From positions 186,001 through 250,000 of the forward strand of contig NZ_JAFMYW010000009.1 of NCBI RefSeq assembly GCF_017353175.1: a stretch of DNA of 64,000 bases. The letters run 5' to 3'. Within the stretch, counting starts at the first letter, position 1. Every line of letters starts with the position of its first letter. Of this stretch, positions 53,274 through 62,198 are shown piece by piece. The notes beneath the pieces are model-generated. The model did no database searches. It was not told where the DNA came from and was given only the letters and a program-made list of their open reading frames with translations. Both the position numbers and the translations under genes were made by a program. Source of the DNA: Fibrella forsythiae. GTDB lineage: Bacteria > Bacteroidota > Bacteroidia > Cytophagales > Spirosomataceae.

Positions 53274-55397
53274 ATGAAAAGATACCACTGGCTATTCACC
53301 CTTTTGCTAACCACCACGTTTAGCTACGCACAAACACCGCCCACCGGCGACGATGGATACCGGCTTTGGCTGAAATATGACCTGATCACCAACGTACCTA
53401 AACGGCAGGCGTATGCCCAGGCAGCGCAGTTTATTGCCATGACGGGCAACTCGCCTATTCTGAAATCGGCGGCCGACGAATTGCAACTGGGGTTGACGGG
53501 TCTGCTGGGTAAGACCGTGCCAGTAGTCACCAGCGCGGCCGGTCGGAAAGGCGGTATTGTACTCGCGGTTTCGGCGGGCGCGGGAGGATCGGCGATGAAT
53601 AACGAAGGCTACCAGATTGCCATCAACGCCGGAAACATCATGATCTCAGGCAAAACCGATGCCGGGGTGCTGTACGGAGCGTTTGCCTTGCTCCGTCAGA
53701 TGCAGACCGGCCAGCCTATCGACCGACTGTCGGTGACGAGCAGCCCGAGAGTGCAATACCGGATGTTGAATCACTGGGATAATGTCGATGGTACCGTTGA
53801 ACGGGGTTATGCCGGTCAGTCGCTCTGGAAGTGGTATGAACTGCCCGAACGCATCGACCCGCGCTACCGCGATTACGCCCGCGCTAACGCCTCCATCGGC
53901 ATCAATGGCATGACGGTCAACAACGTGAATGCCAGTGCCCGGTTTATGTCGGCCGAATACATTCAGAAAGTGGCAGCGGTGGCCTCAGCGTTGCGGCCTT
54001 ATGGTATTCGGGTATATGTGTCGGTGTACTGGGCGGCCCCAAAAACATTGGGCGGTCTGAAAACCTCCGACCCGCTCGATCCGCAGGTACGTGCCTGGTG
54101 GACAGCCAAGGTGAAGGAACTGTACCAGGCAATCCCCGATTTCGGTGGACTGCTGGTAAAAGCCAATTCAGAAGGCGAACCCGGCCCGCAGGATTACGGA
54201 CGTACCCACGCCGATGGCGCCAACATGTTGGCCGAGGCTATGAAACCCTACGACGGCGTGGTCATCTGGCGGGCATTCGTGTATAAAGCCGATCCCAACG
54301 GTGACCGTTTCAAAGCGGCTTATGACGAGTTTACGCCCCTCGACGGCACTTTCGACAAAAAGGTGATTGTGCAGGTGAAAAACGGCCCGATCGATTTCCA
54401 GCCCCGCGAACCGTTCTCACCGCTGTTCGGCAACATGCCCAAAACACCCCTCGGCATGGAGTTCCAGATTACGCAGGAGTACCTCGGCTTTGCTACGCAC
54501 ATGGTCTACGAAGCACCGCTGTTTAAGGAATGTCTGGACGCAGATACGTATGCCAATGGCAAGGGCTCAACCGTAGCGAAGGTCATCGACGGAAGTGTTC
54601 ATGGCTATGCGCGCACGTTGATGGCGGGTGTCGCCAACGCTGGTTCGGCCCGCAACTGGACCGGTCACCCGATGGCGCAGGCCAACTGGTACGCGTTCGG
54701 GCGGCTGGCGTGGGATCATACCTTATCGTCGGAAACCATTGCCAATGAATGGGTGAACATGACGCTGACGCACGAACCGCAGGCGGCGAAACGCATCACG
54801 AACCTGATGCTGAAATCGCGCGATATCTACGTCGATTACAATACGCCCATCGGTCTGTCGCGCCCATGGACTGGCGTTCATTTTGCGCCCGAACCCTGGC
54901 AGAACCGCAGTCCGCGACCTGACTGGACGGCCGTTTATTACCATAAAGCCGATTCGCTGGGCCTCGGCTTCAACCGCACCGAAACGGGTAGCAATGCCCT
55001 GGCGCAATACCGCCCTGAGGTTCGCGCGCAGTGGGAAAACCCCGAAACCTGCCCGTTGCCTTACCTGCTCTGGTTTCACCACGTGGCCTGGAACAAAAAG
55101 CTGACGTCGGGCCGTACGCTCTGGGCCGAACTTTGCACCCGTTTCTACACCGGCGCCGACTCGGTACGCTGGATGCAGAATGAGTGGGGGGCGGTAAAAA
55201 GCGCTGTTGACCCCGGAATTTATGCCGATGTTTCGGCCCGGTTGGCTACCCAACAACGCGAAGCCATCTGGTGGCGCGACGCCTGGGTGTTGTATCTTCA
55301 ATCATTTGCTAAGCAACCCGTACCCGCGCCCTTTAAACAGCCGGAACGCACGCTTGACGACGTCAAACAATCTGTAAACCTCTATTTATTACGCTAA
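53274..55397 (+). CDS. aguA: GH67 alpha-glucuronidase
   Basis: The 707-residue protein has a Sec signal ('...LLTTTFSYAQ', about 19 residues). GH67 features are the N-terminal domain ('EGYQIAINAGNIMISGKTDA'), 'VQYRMLNHWDNVDGTVERGY', 'VYWAAPKTLGG', the catalytic acid in 'LLVKANSEGEPGPQDYGR' near residue 300 and 'MEFQITQEYLG'. It removes (4-O-methyl)glucuronate from the non-reducing end of xylo-oligosaccharides, downstream of GH10 cleavage. Its stop codon overlaps the SDR start by one base. A signal peptide suggests a periplasmic site. Confidence 0.94.
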   Translation: MKRYHWLFTLLLTTTFSYAQTPPTGDDGYRLWLKYDLITNVPKRQAYAQAAQFIAMTGNSPILKSAADELQLGLTGLLGKTVPVVTSAAGRKGGIVLAVSAGAGGSAMNNEGYQIAINAGNIMISGKTDAGVLYGAFALLRQMQTGQPIDRLSVTSSPRVQYRMLNHWDNVDGTVERGYAGQSLWKWYELPERIDPRYRDYARANASIGINGMTVNNVNASARFMSAEYIQKVAAVASALRPYGIRVYVSVYWAAPKTLGGLKTSDPLDPQVRAWWTAKVKELYQAIPDFGGLLVKANSEGEPGPQDYGRTHADGANMLAEAMKPYDGVVIWRAFVYKADPNGDRFKAAYDEFTPLDGTFDKKVIVQVKNGPIDFQPREPFSPLFGNMPKTPLGMEFQITQEYLGFATHMVYEAPLFKECLDADTYANGKGSTVAKVIDGSVHGYARTLMAGVANAGSARNWTGHPMAQANWYAFGRLAWDHTLSSETIANEWVNMTLTHEPQAAKRITNLMLKSRDIYVDYNTPIGLSRPWTGVHFAPEPWQNRSPRPDWTAVYYHKADSLGLGFNRTETGSNALAQYRPEVRAQWENPETCPLPYLLWFHHVAWNKKLTSGRTLWAELCTRFYTGADSVRWMQNEWGAVKSAVDPGIYADVSARLATQQREAIWWRDAWVLYLQSFAKQPVPAPFKQPERTLDDVKQSVNLYLLR

Positions 55398-56209
55398 TGA
55401 CTCCTGCCGAAACAGTTCAGATTATCAGCCTTCCAGATACCAATCAAGAAGCATCCACCGTCTTCTCGCTCGAAGGCCAACTCGCGCTCATCACGGGCGG
55501 CGGTACGGGGCTTGGCTTCGCTATTGCCCGCTCTATGGTGTCGGCGGGGGCGCGGGTAGTGATCACGGGTCGGCGCGAGCAGCCCCTGCGCGATGCCGTT
55601 GCGGAGCTTGGCGACAAAGGCCATTATATGGTAAATGACGTGGCCGAACGGGCTTCGCTGAAAGAATTGGTTTCCTCGATTGAGGCAACCCACGGTCCAA
55701 TTGATATTCTGGTCAATAATGCGGGCATTAATATGAAAAAACCCGCTGTAGACGTATCAGATGAGGATTTTGATCGTATTGTGCACACCAACCTGAATTC
55801 CGTTTTTTCACTGACCCGAATCTGCGCCAGCCGGATGCTGGAACGGCAACGCGGGTCGATCATCATGATCTCATCGATGGCCGCTTATTATGGCCTCGAC
55901 CGGGTAGTAGCATACGCGGCGTCGAAATCGGCGGTCGAGGGCATGGTGAAAGTGCTGGCTTCTGAGTTTTCGGGAAAAGGTGTTCGGGTTAACGCTATCG
56001 CGCCGGGTTTCATCGAAACACCCATGACGCAAACGGCGATGGGCGGCGACCCCAGCCGGTTTGCGCGCGTGATCAGCCGCACGCCCATGCAGAAATTTGG
56101 TAGGCCCCAGGATATTGGTTGGGCGGCCGTTTTCCTCGCTTCTGAAGCCTCCAGGTACGTTACCGGTGTCTCGCTACCCATCGACGGCGGCAACTCGATT
56201 GGATTTTAG
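55397..56209 (+). CDS. SDR family oxidoreductase (uronate/gluconate dehydrogenase-like)
   Basis: The start overlaps the GH67 stop (TAATG). The 270-residue classical SDR has the NAD-binding 'ITGGGTGLGFAIARS' near 33-47, 'LVNNAGI' near 109-115, catalytic Ser in 'IIMISSMAAYYG', Y-x-x-x-K in 'AYAASKSAVEG' near 173-177 and 'GFIETPMT'. Close relatives include gluconate 5-dehydrogenase and KduD. Translational coupling to GH67 suggests it acts on the released uronic acid or a product of it in the cytoplasm. No signal peptide is seen. Confidence 0.88.
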   Translation: MTPAETVQIISLPDTNQEASTVFSLEGQLALITGGGTGLGFAIARSMVSAGARVVITGRREQPLRDAVAELGDKGHYMVNDVAERASLKELVSSIEATHGPIDILVNNAGINMKKPAVDVSDEDFDRIVHTNLNSVFSLTRICASRMLERQRGSIIMISSMAAYYGLDRVVAYAASKSAVEGMVKVLASEFSGKGVRVNAIAPGFIETPMTQTAMGGDPSRFARVISRTPMQKFGRPQDIGWAAVFLASEASRYVTGVSLPIDGGNSIGF

Positions 56210-56216
56210 GCGATGT

Positions 56217-56249
56217 AAACCTATAAGGTCTCAAAGACCTTATAGGTTT
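56217..56249. terminator. 15-bp hairpin after the SDR gene
   Basis: A perfect 15-bp stem (AAACCTATAAGGTCT with its complement) has a 3-base loop. The same stem occurs at 59431-59464. It could act as a terminator or processing signal, although only a short T-run follows. Confidence 0.88.
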
Positions 56250-56266
56250 GTTACAAACTCAATACC

Positions 56267-57118
56267 ATGCGTACCATCAGGAAAATTCACCAGGCCGAGT
56301 ACCGGCCCATCGCCGATCTGATCACGTATTCGCCGTTGCCATCGCGGCAGTTGCAGCAGATCGACCCGTTTCTGTTTCTGAACCACCACGGCTATCAGGA
56401 ATACCGCCCGAACAACCACGGCCTGCCGTTTGGCCCGCACCCGCACCGGGGTATGGAGACCGTCACGTTCATTGTTGAAGGTGATATCATGCACAAGGAT
56501 TCGCAGGGCTACAAAAGCGTGATCAGCGAGGGCGGTGTGCAGTGGATGACCGCCGGCCGTGGCCTGATTCACGCCGAGGTATCGTCTGATGAGTTCAAAA
56601 AGGAGGGAGGCCCGCTGGAAATCCTGCAACTGTGGGTGAACCTGCCCGCCCGCCTGAAAATGACTGATCCCGCTTATTCGGGACTGCAAAAAGACGACAT
56701 TCCTGCCATTGCCGTAAATGATAAGGTGACAGTCAACCTCGTATCAGGTACGTGGGATGGACAGACCGGCGCGTTCAACACATTGTCTGACGTGTTTCTG
56801 AGCACCATTGCCCTCAAAGCGGGCGGCGCTGTGTCGTTGCCCGTTGCTGAGAACCGCAATATCCTCTTCTACCTTATCCGGGGTGGTCTGACCGTCAACG
56901 GACAAGCCGTGAAGCAGCGTGAACTGGCCGAGTTTAACCACGACGGCAATTCACTCGATGTTACGGCCACTACTGATTCGCTGCTTCTGTTTGGTCATGC
57001 CCTGCCGTTCAATGAGCCCGTCGTAGCGCGCGGACCGTTCGTAATGAACACAGATCAGCAAATAATGGATGCGTATCAGGATTATCAGGCCGGTAAATTT
57101 GGTGTCTGGAGTGAATGA
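56267..57118 (+). CDS. Pirin family protein
   Basis: The 283-residue bicupin has the pirin N-terminal signature 'FGPHPHRGMETVTFIVEGDI' near residues 64-83 and 'MTAGRGLIHAE' near 101-111, giving the three-His-one-Glu metal site. Pirins include quercetin 2,3-dioxygenases and redox-sensing regulators. No signal peptide is present. It lies between the SDR and GH43 genes and may belong to the locus for a flavonoid or phenolic substrate, or merely be a neighbour. Confidence 0.9.
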   Translation: MRTIRKIHQAEYRPIADLITYSPLPSRQLQQIDPFLFLNHHGYQEYRPNNHGLPFGPHPHRGMETVTFIVEGDIMHKDSQGYKSVISEGGVQWMTAGRGLIHAEVSSDEFKKEGGPLEILQLWVNLPARLKMTDPAYSGLQKDDIPAIAVNDKVTVNLVSGTWDGQTGAFNTLSDVFLSTIALKAGGAVSLPVAENRNILFYLIRGGLTVNGQAVKQRELAEFNHDGNSLDVTATTDSLLLFGHALPFNEPVVARGPFVMNTDQQIMDAYQDYQAGKFGVWSE

Positions 57119-57187
57119 TTTTTTGTCATCCCTCATTCTTCGGAATGACGAAACCCACCTCAAAAAAACAAGTAAAACAAAACCCTT

Positions 57188-58234
57188 ATGCAACGTACCC
57201 AATCATTACTCATTGCAGCAGCCCTGATGGGTTGCACGGTTGCCTCATTTGGCCAGTCGGCTGGTAAGAAACCGATCTCTCAGCCGCTTGTATCGCACAT
57301 CTACACGGCTGATCCGTCGGCCCATATCTTTAACGGGAAGATCTACATCTACCCTTCGCACGACATCGATGCGGCCATAAAAGAAGATGACGAAGGGGGG
57401 CACTTCGCCATGAAGGATTACCACATTCTGTCGATGGATAAAATTGGTGGCAAGGTCACCGACAATGGTGTGGCGCTGGATATCAAAGATATTCCGTGGG
57501 CTGGACGGCAGCTTTGGGCACCCGATGCAACCTATAAAAACGGGACGTACTACTTGTACTTCCCGGTGAAAGACAAAGGAGATATTTTCCGGATCGGTGT
57601 AGCCACGAGCAAGAAGCCGACCGGGCCATTCAAGCCTGAGCCAGCGCCGATCAAAGGCAGCTATAGCATCGACCCAACTGTTTTTCAGGATACCGACGGC
57701 AAATCGTACCTGTATTTCGGCGGCATCTGGGGTGGTCAGCTTCAGCGCTGGACCGGCAATAAATACGATGCGAAAGGGGCCTTGAAAAAGCCCGATGAAC
57801 TGGCTTATCAACCCCGCGTTGCCCGCCTAAGCGCCGATATGAAGGAATTCGCCGAGCCTGTGCGTGAACTGCAGGTTGTTGACGCTAACGGAAAGCCATT
57901 CCACGAAAAAGACAATGACAAGCGCTTTTTTGAGGCCGCATGGATTCACAAATACAACGGAAAGTACTATTTCTCGTATTCGACTGGCGACACCCACAAC
58001 ATCTGCTACGCCATCGGCGATAACCCATACGGTCCGTTCAAGTATCAGGGCGTAGTGTTGAAACCCGTTCAGGGCTGGACCAACCATCACTCCATTGTGC
58101 AAATCGGTCCTAAATGGTACATCTTTTACCATGATGTACAACTCTCAGGCAAAACGCACCTGCGCAACGTGAAAGTGACCGAGCTGACTTATAACGCCGA
58201 CGGCACGATCAAAACGATTGAAGCGTATAAGTAA
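57188..58234 (+). CDS. GH43 family glycosidase (beta-xylosidase/alpha-arabinofuranosidase)
   Basis: The 348-residue protein has an N-terminal signal: either lipoprotein cleavage at 'LMGC' (Cys 16) or Sec cleavage after 'ASFGQ'. The five-bladed GH43 propeller shows the general base Asp in 'IYTADPSAHIFNGKIYIYPS' near 38, the pKa-modulating Asp in 'SIDPTVFQDTDGKSYLYFGG' near 159, and the general acid Glu in 'FFEAAWIHKYNGKYYFSYS' near 248. It removes xylose or arabinose units from xylo-oligosaccharides. The specificity (xylosidase or arabinofuranosidase) cannot be settled. A GGATTTGGG-type hairpin separates it from GH10. Confidence 0.92.
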   Translation: MQRTQSLLIAAALMGCTVASFGQSAGKKPISQPLVSHIYTADPSAHIFNGKIYIYPSHDIDAAIKEDDEGGHFAMKDYHILSMDKIGGKVTDNGVALDIKDIPWAGRQLWAPDATYKNGTYYLYFPVKDKGDIFRIGVATSKKPTGPFKPEPAPIKGSYSIDPTVFQDTDGKSYLYFGGIWGGQLQRWTGNKYDAKGALKKPDELAYQPRVARLSADMKEFAEPVRELQVVDANGKPFHEKDNDKRFFEAAWIHKYNGKYYFSYSTGDTHNICYAIGDNPYGPFKYQGVVLKPVQGWTNHHSIVQIGPKWYIFYHDVQLSGKTHLRNVKVTELTYNADGTIKTIEAYK

Positions 58235-58246
58235 TAAGATGTCGGA

Positions 58247-58328
58247 TTTGGGATGTCGGATTTGGGATTTGCTCCGCTAGGTTCGGAACTGTATCAAGCG
58301 GAGCAAATCCCAAATCCGACGTCCCAAA
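58247..58328. repeat. 32-bp GGGATTT word-array inverted repeat between GH43 and GH10
   Basis: Arms 58247-58278 and 58297-58328 are complementary over 32 bp with one mismatch. The words GGATTTGGGAT and GCTCCGCT are shared with the array at 47182. The right arm runs on into AAATCCC words and the GH10 start at 58343. Confidence 0.94.
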
Positions 58329-58342
58329 TCCCAAATCCGGCT

Positions 58343-59422
58343 ATGAAAAACAAACTGACATTCCGCTGCTTCGCCCTGTTGCTGGCTGGTTCTATTGGTG
58401 TAGCGCCCGCGCAGTCGCAGAAGGGGTTGAAAGACTATTACGCCAACTACTTCCCGATTGGTGTGGCCGTGAACCCGCGGATGGTGCAGCCCGGCCCGGA
58501 TGCCGATCTGATCAAGGCCCAGTTCAGTAGCCTGACGCCCGAAAACGCCATGAAAATGGGGCCGATCCACCCGGAAGAAAAACGCTACTTCTGGAAAGAC
58601 GCTGATGCCATTGTCGACTTTGCCCAGCAAAACAAACTGCTGGTTCGTGGCCATACGCTGTGTTGGCATAACCAGACGCCACGCTGGTTCTTCACCGATT
58701 CGACCGGTAAGCAGGTAACCCGCGAGGTACTGCTGGCCCGGATGAAGCAGCACATCACCGACGTCGTTGGGCGCTACAAAGGCAAAATCTACGCCTGGGA
58801 TGTTGTAAATGAAGCCGTGCCTGACACCAGTAATGCCATCTACCGGAAATCGAAATTCTACGAGATCATCGGCGAAGATTACATCGCAAAAGCCTTTGAA
58901 TACGCCCACGCCGCCGACCCGTCGGCGCAGCTGTTCTACAACGATTACAATACCGAAAGCGCCTCGAAACGGGACAAGATCTACCAGTTGGTAAAGAGGC
59001 TGAAAGACAAAGGCGTGCCCATCAACGGCGTTGGTTTGCAGGGCCACTGGTCGATCTACGAACCCACGAAACAGGAAATGGAAGAGTCGATCAATCGCTT
59101 CGCCAGTCTGGGCCTGAAGGTGCAGATCACCGAAATGGATATGTCGGTTTACCCGAAAGAGCACGAACGTCGTGAGCGGCGAGATACTGACCGCAGCGAG
59201 TTTACCTCGGCGATGAACGATAAGCAGGCCGCTCAGTACAAGATGTTGTTCGAGGTGTTCCGCAAGCACAAAGATCAGCTCACCGGCGTCACCTTCTGGA
59301 ACCTCTCCGACAAGTACTCGTGGCTCGATTCATTCCCTGTGCCCAACCGCAAAGATTTCCCGCTGTTATTCGATCAGAACTACCAACCCAAAAAGGCATT
59401 TGCTGAGGTTGTGAAGTTCTAA
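58343..59422 (+). CDS. GH10 endo-1,4-beta-xylanase
   Basis: The start at 58343 gives a signal peptide ('MKNKLTFRCFALLLAGSIGV...AQSQ'); the longer open frame only translates the word array. The 359-residue single-domain xylanase has 'NAMKMGPIHPEEKRYFW', 'RGHTLCWHNQTPRWFF', acid/base Glu in 'YAWDVVNEAVPD' near 157 and nucleophile Glu in 'KVQITEMDMSVYP' near 264, followed by 'GVTFWNLSDKYSWLD'. It cleaves xylan to short, glucuronosylated oligosaccharides that GH67 and GH43 can trim. The AAACCTATAAGGTCT hairpin follows. Confidence 0.95.
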   Translation: MKNKLTFRCFALLLAGSIGVAPAQSQKGLKDYYANYFPIGVAVNPRMVQPGPDADLIKAQFSSLTPENAMKMGPIHPEEKRYFWKDADAIVDFAQQNKLLVRGHTLCWHNQTPRWFFTDSTGKQVTREVLLARMKQHITDVVGRYKGKIYAWDVVNEAVPDTSNAIYRKSKFYEIIGEDYIAKAFEYAHAADPSAQLFYNDYNTESASKRDKIYQLVKRLKDKGVPINGVGLQGHWSIYEPTKQEMEESINRFASLGLKVQITEMDMSVYPKEHERRERRDTDRSEFTSAMNDKQAAQYKMLFEVFRKHKDQLTGVTFWNLSDKYSWLDSFPVPNRKDFPLLFDQNYQPKKAFAEVVKF

Positions 59423-59430
59423 GAAAAGCC

Positions 59431-59464
59431 AAACCTATAAGGTCTTTAGAGACCTTATAGGTTT
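59431..59464 (+). terminator. 15-bp hairpin after GH10
   Basis: A perfect 15-bp stem (59431-59445 with 59450-59464) has a 4-base loop and TTTTAATAA after it. The stem is identical to that at 56217-56249; the two copies bracket the pirin, GH43 and GH10 genes. Confidence 0.9.
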
Positions 59465-59515
59465 TAATAAGCCATAACGTACCTGACAGGGTTATAAGAG
59501 CAAACAAAAGGAAGC

Positions 59516-60409
59516 ATGATACTACTGGCAGGAGCAACGGGCGATTTAGGTGGACGAATCGTGAAAGCGTTATTGGCTAAAGGGGCTGACGTGCGGGCGG
59601 TTGTTCGGACGAGTAGCGATCCTGATAAAGTAAAGGCGCTGGAGCAACTGGGCGTGACCGTATTTAGGGTCGATATGAACAACTTGGCCGAGGTTACCAC
59701 CGCTTGTAAAGGAGTTTCCTGCGTTGTTTCGGTCTTAGCTGGCTTCCGCGATACGATCATCGGCACCCAAAACGTACTGCTCGATGCGGCCGTGGCGGCG
59801 GGTGTACCGCGCTTTATTCCTTCCGATTATTCGTTAGACTTTACCCGCTTTTCCGACGGCGAAAACCGCAACCTCGACCTTCGTCGCGACTTTCATACGT
59901 ACCTGGCCAAAGCGCCAATCAAGGCCACAACCATCTTCAACGGTGCCTTTGCCGAATTGATCACCGGAGCGATGCCGCTCATTCTGTTCAAGCCCAAACT
60001 GGTGCTGTACTGGGGCGATGCTGACCACCGGATGGGCTTTACCACGATGGATAACACCGCCGAGTTTACTGCCAACGCCGCCCTCGACTCAACTACGCCG
60101 CGCTATCTCTATATCGCTGGCGATCAGATCAGTCCCCGGCAAATTAAAGACGTGGTGAGCAACCTGACTGGTGATAAATACCGGCTTTTCCGGGCTGGTA
60201 GTCCAATCGTGCTGAGTGGTCTAATCAAAGTTGCCCAAACGGTAGCCCCCGGCGAAGGCGAACTCTATCCCGCCTGGCAGGGCATGCAGTACATGCGCAA
60301 CATGATCGATAAACGCGCCCGGCTCGATGGACTCGATAACGACCGGTATCCATCGATCCGCTGGACAACGATCAAAGACGTGCTAACGGCGCATCAGAAA
60401 AATTTGTAA
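59516..60409 (+). CDS. NmrA/isoflavone reductase-like NAD(P)-binding protein
   Basis: The 297-residue atypical SDR begins with the N-terminal 'ILLAGATGDLGGRIVKALL' dinucleotide-binding motif, then 'GTQNVLLDAAVAAGVPRFIP' and 'SDYSLDF'. The NmrA/isoflavone reductase/pinoresinol reductase group binds NAD(P)H and acts on phenolics or as a redox sensor. The next gene follows after 54 bases. A link to lignin-derived dimers is possible from context but is a guess. Confidence 0.82.
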   Translation: MILLAGATGDLGGRIVKALLAKGADVRAVVRTSSDPDKVKALEQLGVTVFRVDMNNLAEVTTACKGVSCVVSVLAGFRDTIIGTQNVLLDAAVAAGVPRFIPSDYSLDFTRFSDGENRNLDLRRDFHTYLAKAPIKATTIFNGAFAELITGAMPLILFKPKLVLYWGDADHRMGFTTMDNTAEFTANAALDSTTPRYLYIAGDQISPRQIKDVVSNLTGDKYRLFRAGSPIVLSGLIKVAQTVAPGEGELYPAWQGMQYMRNMIDKRARLDGLDNDRYPSIRWTTIKDVLTAHQKNL

Positions 60410-60463
60410 ATAACAGGCGCTAATGGCTGGCCTGGCACCGTTCTGCAAATTGTGGCGAAACGT

Positions 60464-61042
60464 ATGATGGTGAAATGGATGACCCTGTTAATGTTGGTGA
60501 TCGTTCTGACGTCGTGCCAGCGGGCAAAAGATAAAGGGCGTGAAATGCTTGAGGCGTCTATTGCAAAGGCTAAAAAGAAAGGCAGCGCGGCCTTGCAATC
60601 GGGGGCCGAAGCAGTAGCTGGCAAATTGACCACAACCCAAACGTTTAGTTTCCAGGCTTGTTTCGGGAAACGGGACAGCCTGCATATCCAGGAAATAGAT
60701 GGTCTGCTGATTGACATACCCCCCGGCTTCTACCAACGCTTTCTGACCTATAAAGCGGATCAGGACACGCTGCTGAAGTTCATCGAAACCTTACCAACAC
60801 AACGACTCAGTATCTCCGATAAGTCATATGTCAAAACTGACTCGTCTGAGATGAACAAACACCTGGTGTATATTGAAGCCAAATTTCCAGCCGTTAGAAA
60901 TAAACTGGACTTCTTTTATAAGGTCAGACAAGGTAATAGGCTGGCTTATTATCGGTGTAACCGATTTCCGTTCAGTCATCTTCTGGCGTTTGATAAAGCG
61001 ACGGAGACGGTCTATCATTTCTCTGAAGAGTACCGGGATTGA
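60464..61042 (+). CDS. Hypothetical lipoprotein
   Basis: I do not recognise this family. The 192-residue protein (start at ATG 60464; a GTG at 60452 is also in frame) has a lipoprotein signal 'LMLVIVLTSC' with Cys near residue 18. A Lys/Ala-rich helix follows ('KDKGREMLEASIAKAKKKGS'), then a globular part ending 'YHFSEEYRD'. It should be anchored in a membrane facing the periplasm. A GNAT gene starts 29 bases downstream. Confidence 0.75.
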   Translation: MMVKWMTLLMLVIVLTSCQRAKDKGREMLEASIAKAKKKGSAALQSGAEAVAGKLTTTQTFSFQACFGKRDSLHIQEIDGLLIDIPPGFYQRFLTYKADQDTLLKFIETLPTQRLSISDKSYVKTDSSEMNKHLVYIEAKFPAVRNKLDFFYKVRQGNRLAYYRCNRFPFSHLLAFDKATETVYHFSEEYRD

Positions 61043-61071
61043 CCGGAAAAGGCGCAATCGAAAACGCTACC

Positions 61072-61587
61072 ATGACCCACATCTTAGAAACAGACCGGCT
61101 GGTGCTTCGTCGATTGGCAACAAGCGACGCGCCGTTTATTGTTGAACTTGTCAACAGTCCCGGTTGGCTGAAAAACATTGGCGACAGACAGATCAGAACA
61201 GTGGCACAGGCAGAGACGTACCTGCTGAACGGGCCGCTGGCCAGCTATGAAGCCAACGGGTTTGGTTTGTATCTGATCGAACGGAAAGTTGATCAGACGC
61301 CTATCGGTATGTGCGGTATCATCAAACGCGATACGCTGGAAACTCCCGATATTGGGTTTGCCCTCTTGCCCGATTATGCCGGAAAAGGCTACGCCTTCGA
61401 GATCGCCGAGGCAACAATAGATTATGCGACACACACGCTGAACATACCCGTTATCTCCGGAATCGTATTGCCGGCCAATGAGCCATCCATAAAGCTGTTG
61501 AAGAAGATTGGGCTGACTTTCAGGCAAATGATTCAGGCGCCGACTACAAATGAAGAACTGATGCTGTTCGATAATCAACGGGTTTAG
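61072..61587 (+). CDS. GNAT family N-acetyltransferase (RimJ/RimL-like)
   Basis: The 171-residue protein starts at ATG 61072; a TTG 33 bases upstream is less likely. It has the RimJ/RimL-type N terminus 'LETDRLVLRRLATSDAPFI', strand 'PIGMCGIIKRD', 'DIGFALLPDYAGKGYAFEI' (acetyl-CoA pyrophosphate loop of the form A-G-K-G-Y-A) and 'VLPANEPSIKLLKKIGL'. The target (protein N terminus, polyamine or antibiotic) is unknown. It is not obviously linked to the polysaccharide locus. Confidence 0.9.
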   Translation: MTHILETDRLVLRRLATSDAPFIVELVNSPGWLKNIGDRQIRTVAQAETYLLNGPLASYEANGFGLYLIERKVDQTPIGMCGIIKRDTLETPDIGFALLPDYAGKGYAFEIAEATIDYATHTLNIPVISGIVLPANEPSIKLLKKIGLTFRQMIQAPTTNEELMLFDNQRV

Positions 61588-61649
61588 CCACGATGAAATA
61601 AGCTGGCGCCTGTGCTTTCAGGAGTATTACCTCCCAACGCTACCAGCTT

Positions 61650-62057
61650 ATGGCAATCGAAGAAGGAACGAAAGAGAACCCGTAGCGGCTAAAAACGCCC
61701 CCGCAATCAGCTGACTACACCATGCACCGCGATGCGAAAGACGGCAAAGACGTGCTGGTATGCACCGTTGGGAAAACGGTATTACTTTATGAGTATCAAT
61801 GCCTGGCTGACTTGCACACCATGTTGAAACAGCACGGCGATTGGATGGAACTCGGTAGCGCCGATGAGCAGAAGCCCGCCAAAGAAGGCACCGTAGAGGC
61901 TTGGGGACGGTCTGAAAGTAATCCGGTTGGGGGGTGGTATGGCCTGAAAAAGGGCCTCCGTGGCCGGTTTGGTATGTATGTGCCGCCGCTCATGGAGAAA
62001 CTGGGGCTTGCTAAACTAACCCACAACCCCAAAGGCAACAAAATGCGCGCTCTGTAA
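61650..62057 (+). pseudogene. Small conserved protein interrupted by an in-frame amber codon
   Basis: Reading from the ATG at 61650 gives 'MAIEEGTKENP', then a TAG at 61683-61685, then the same frame continues 'RLKTPPQSADYTMHRDAKD...' to 62057. From memory, the family (about 135 residues, DUF6855-like) has Trp at this place, so TGG has become TAG. Residues 25-135 remain open from the Met at 61722, with 'GDWMELGSADEQKPAKEGTV' and 'GGWYGLKKGLRGRFGMYVPP'. Either the gene is freshly broken, a shorter product is made from 61722, or the TAG is a sequencing error. The function of the family is unknown. Confidence 0.8.
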
Positions 62058-62198
62058 TGAGCGCGTTCGCTAACCCGCTTATACAGAACCGCCGTGAAAC
62101 CGCTGCGGATTTTATTTTGCCCGTTTGTCAAGATTTTGGCGGTCTGTTAGAGAAAGGCAGGTAGTTTTCGAATACACAAATAAATCCTGGCACAGACC

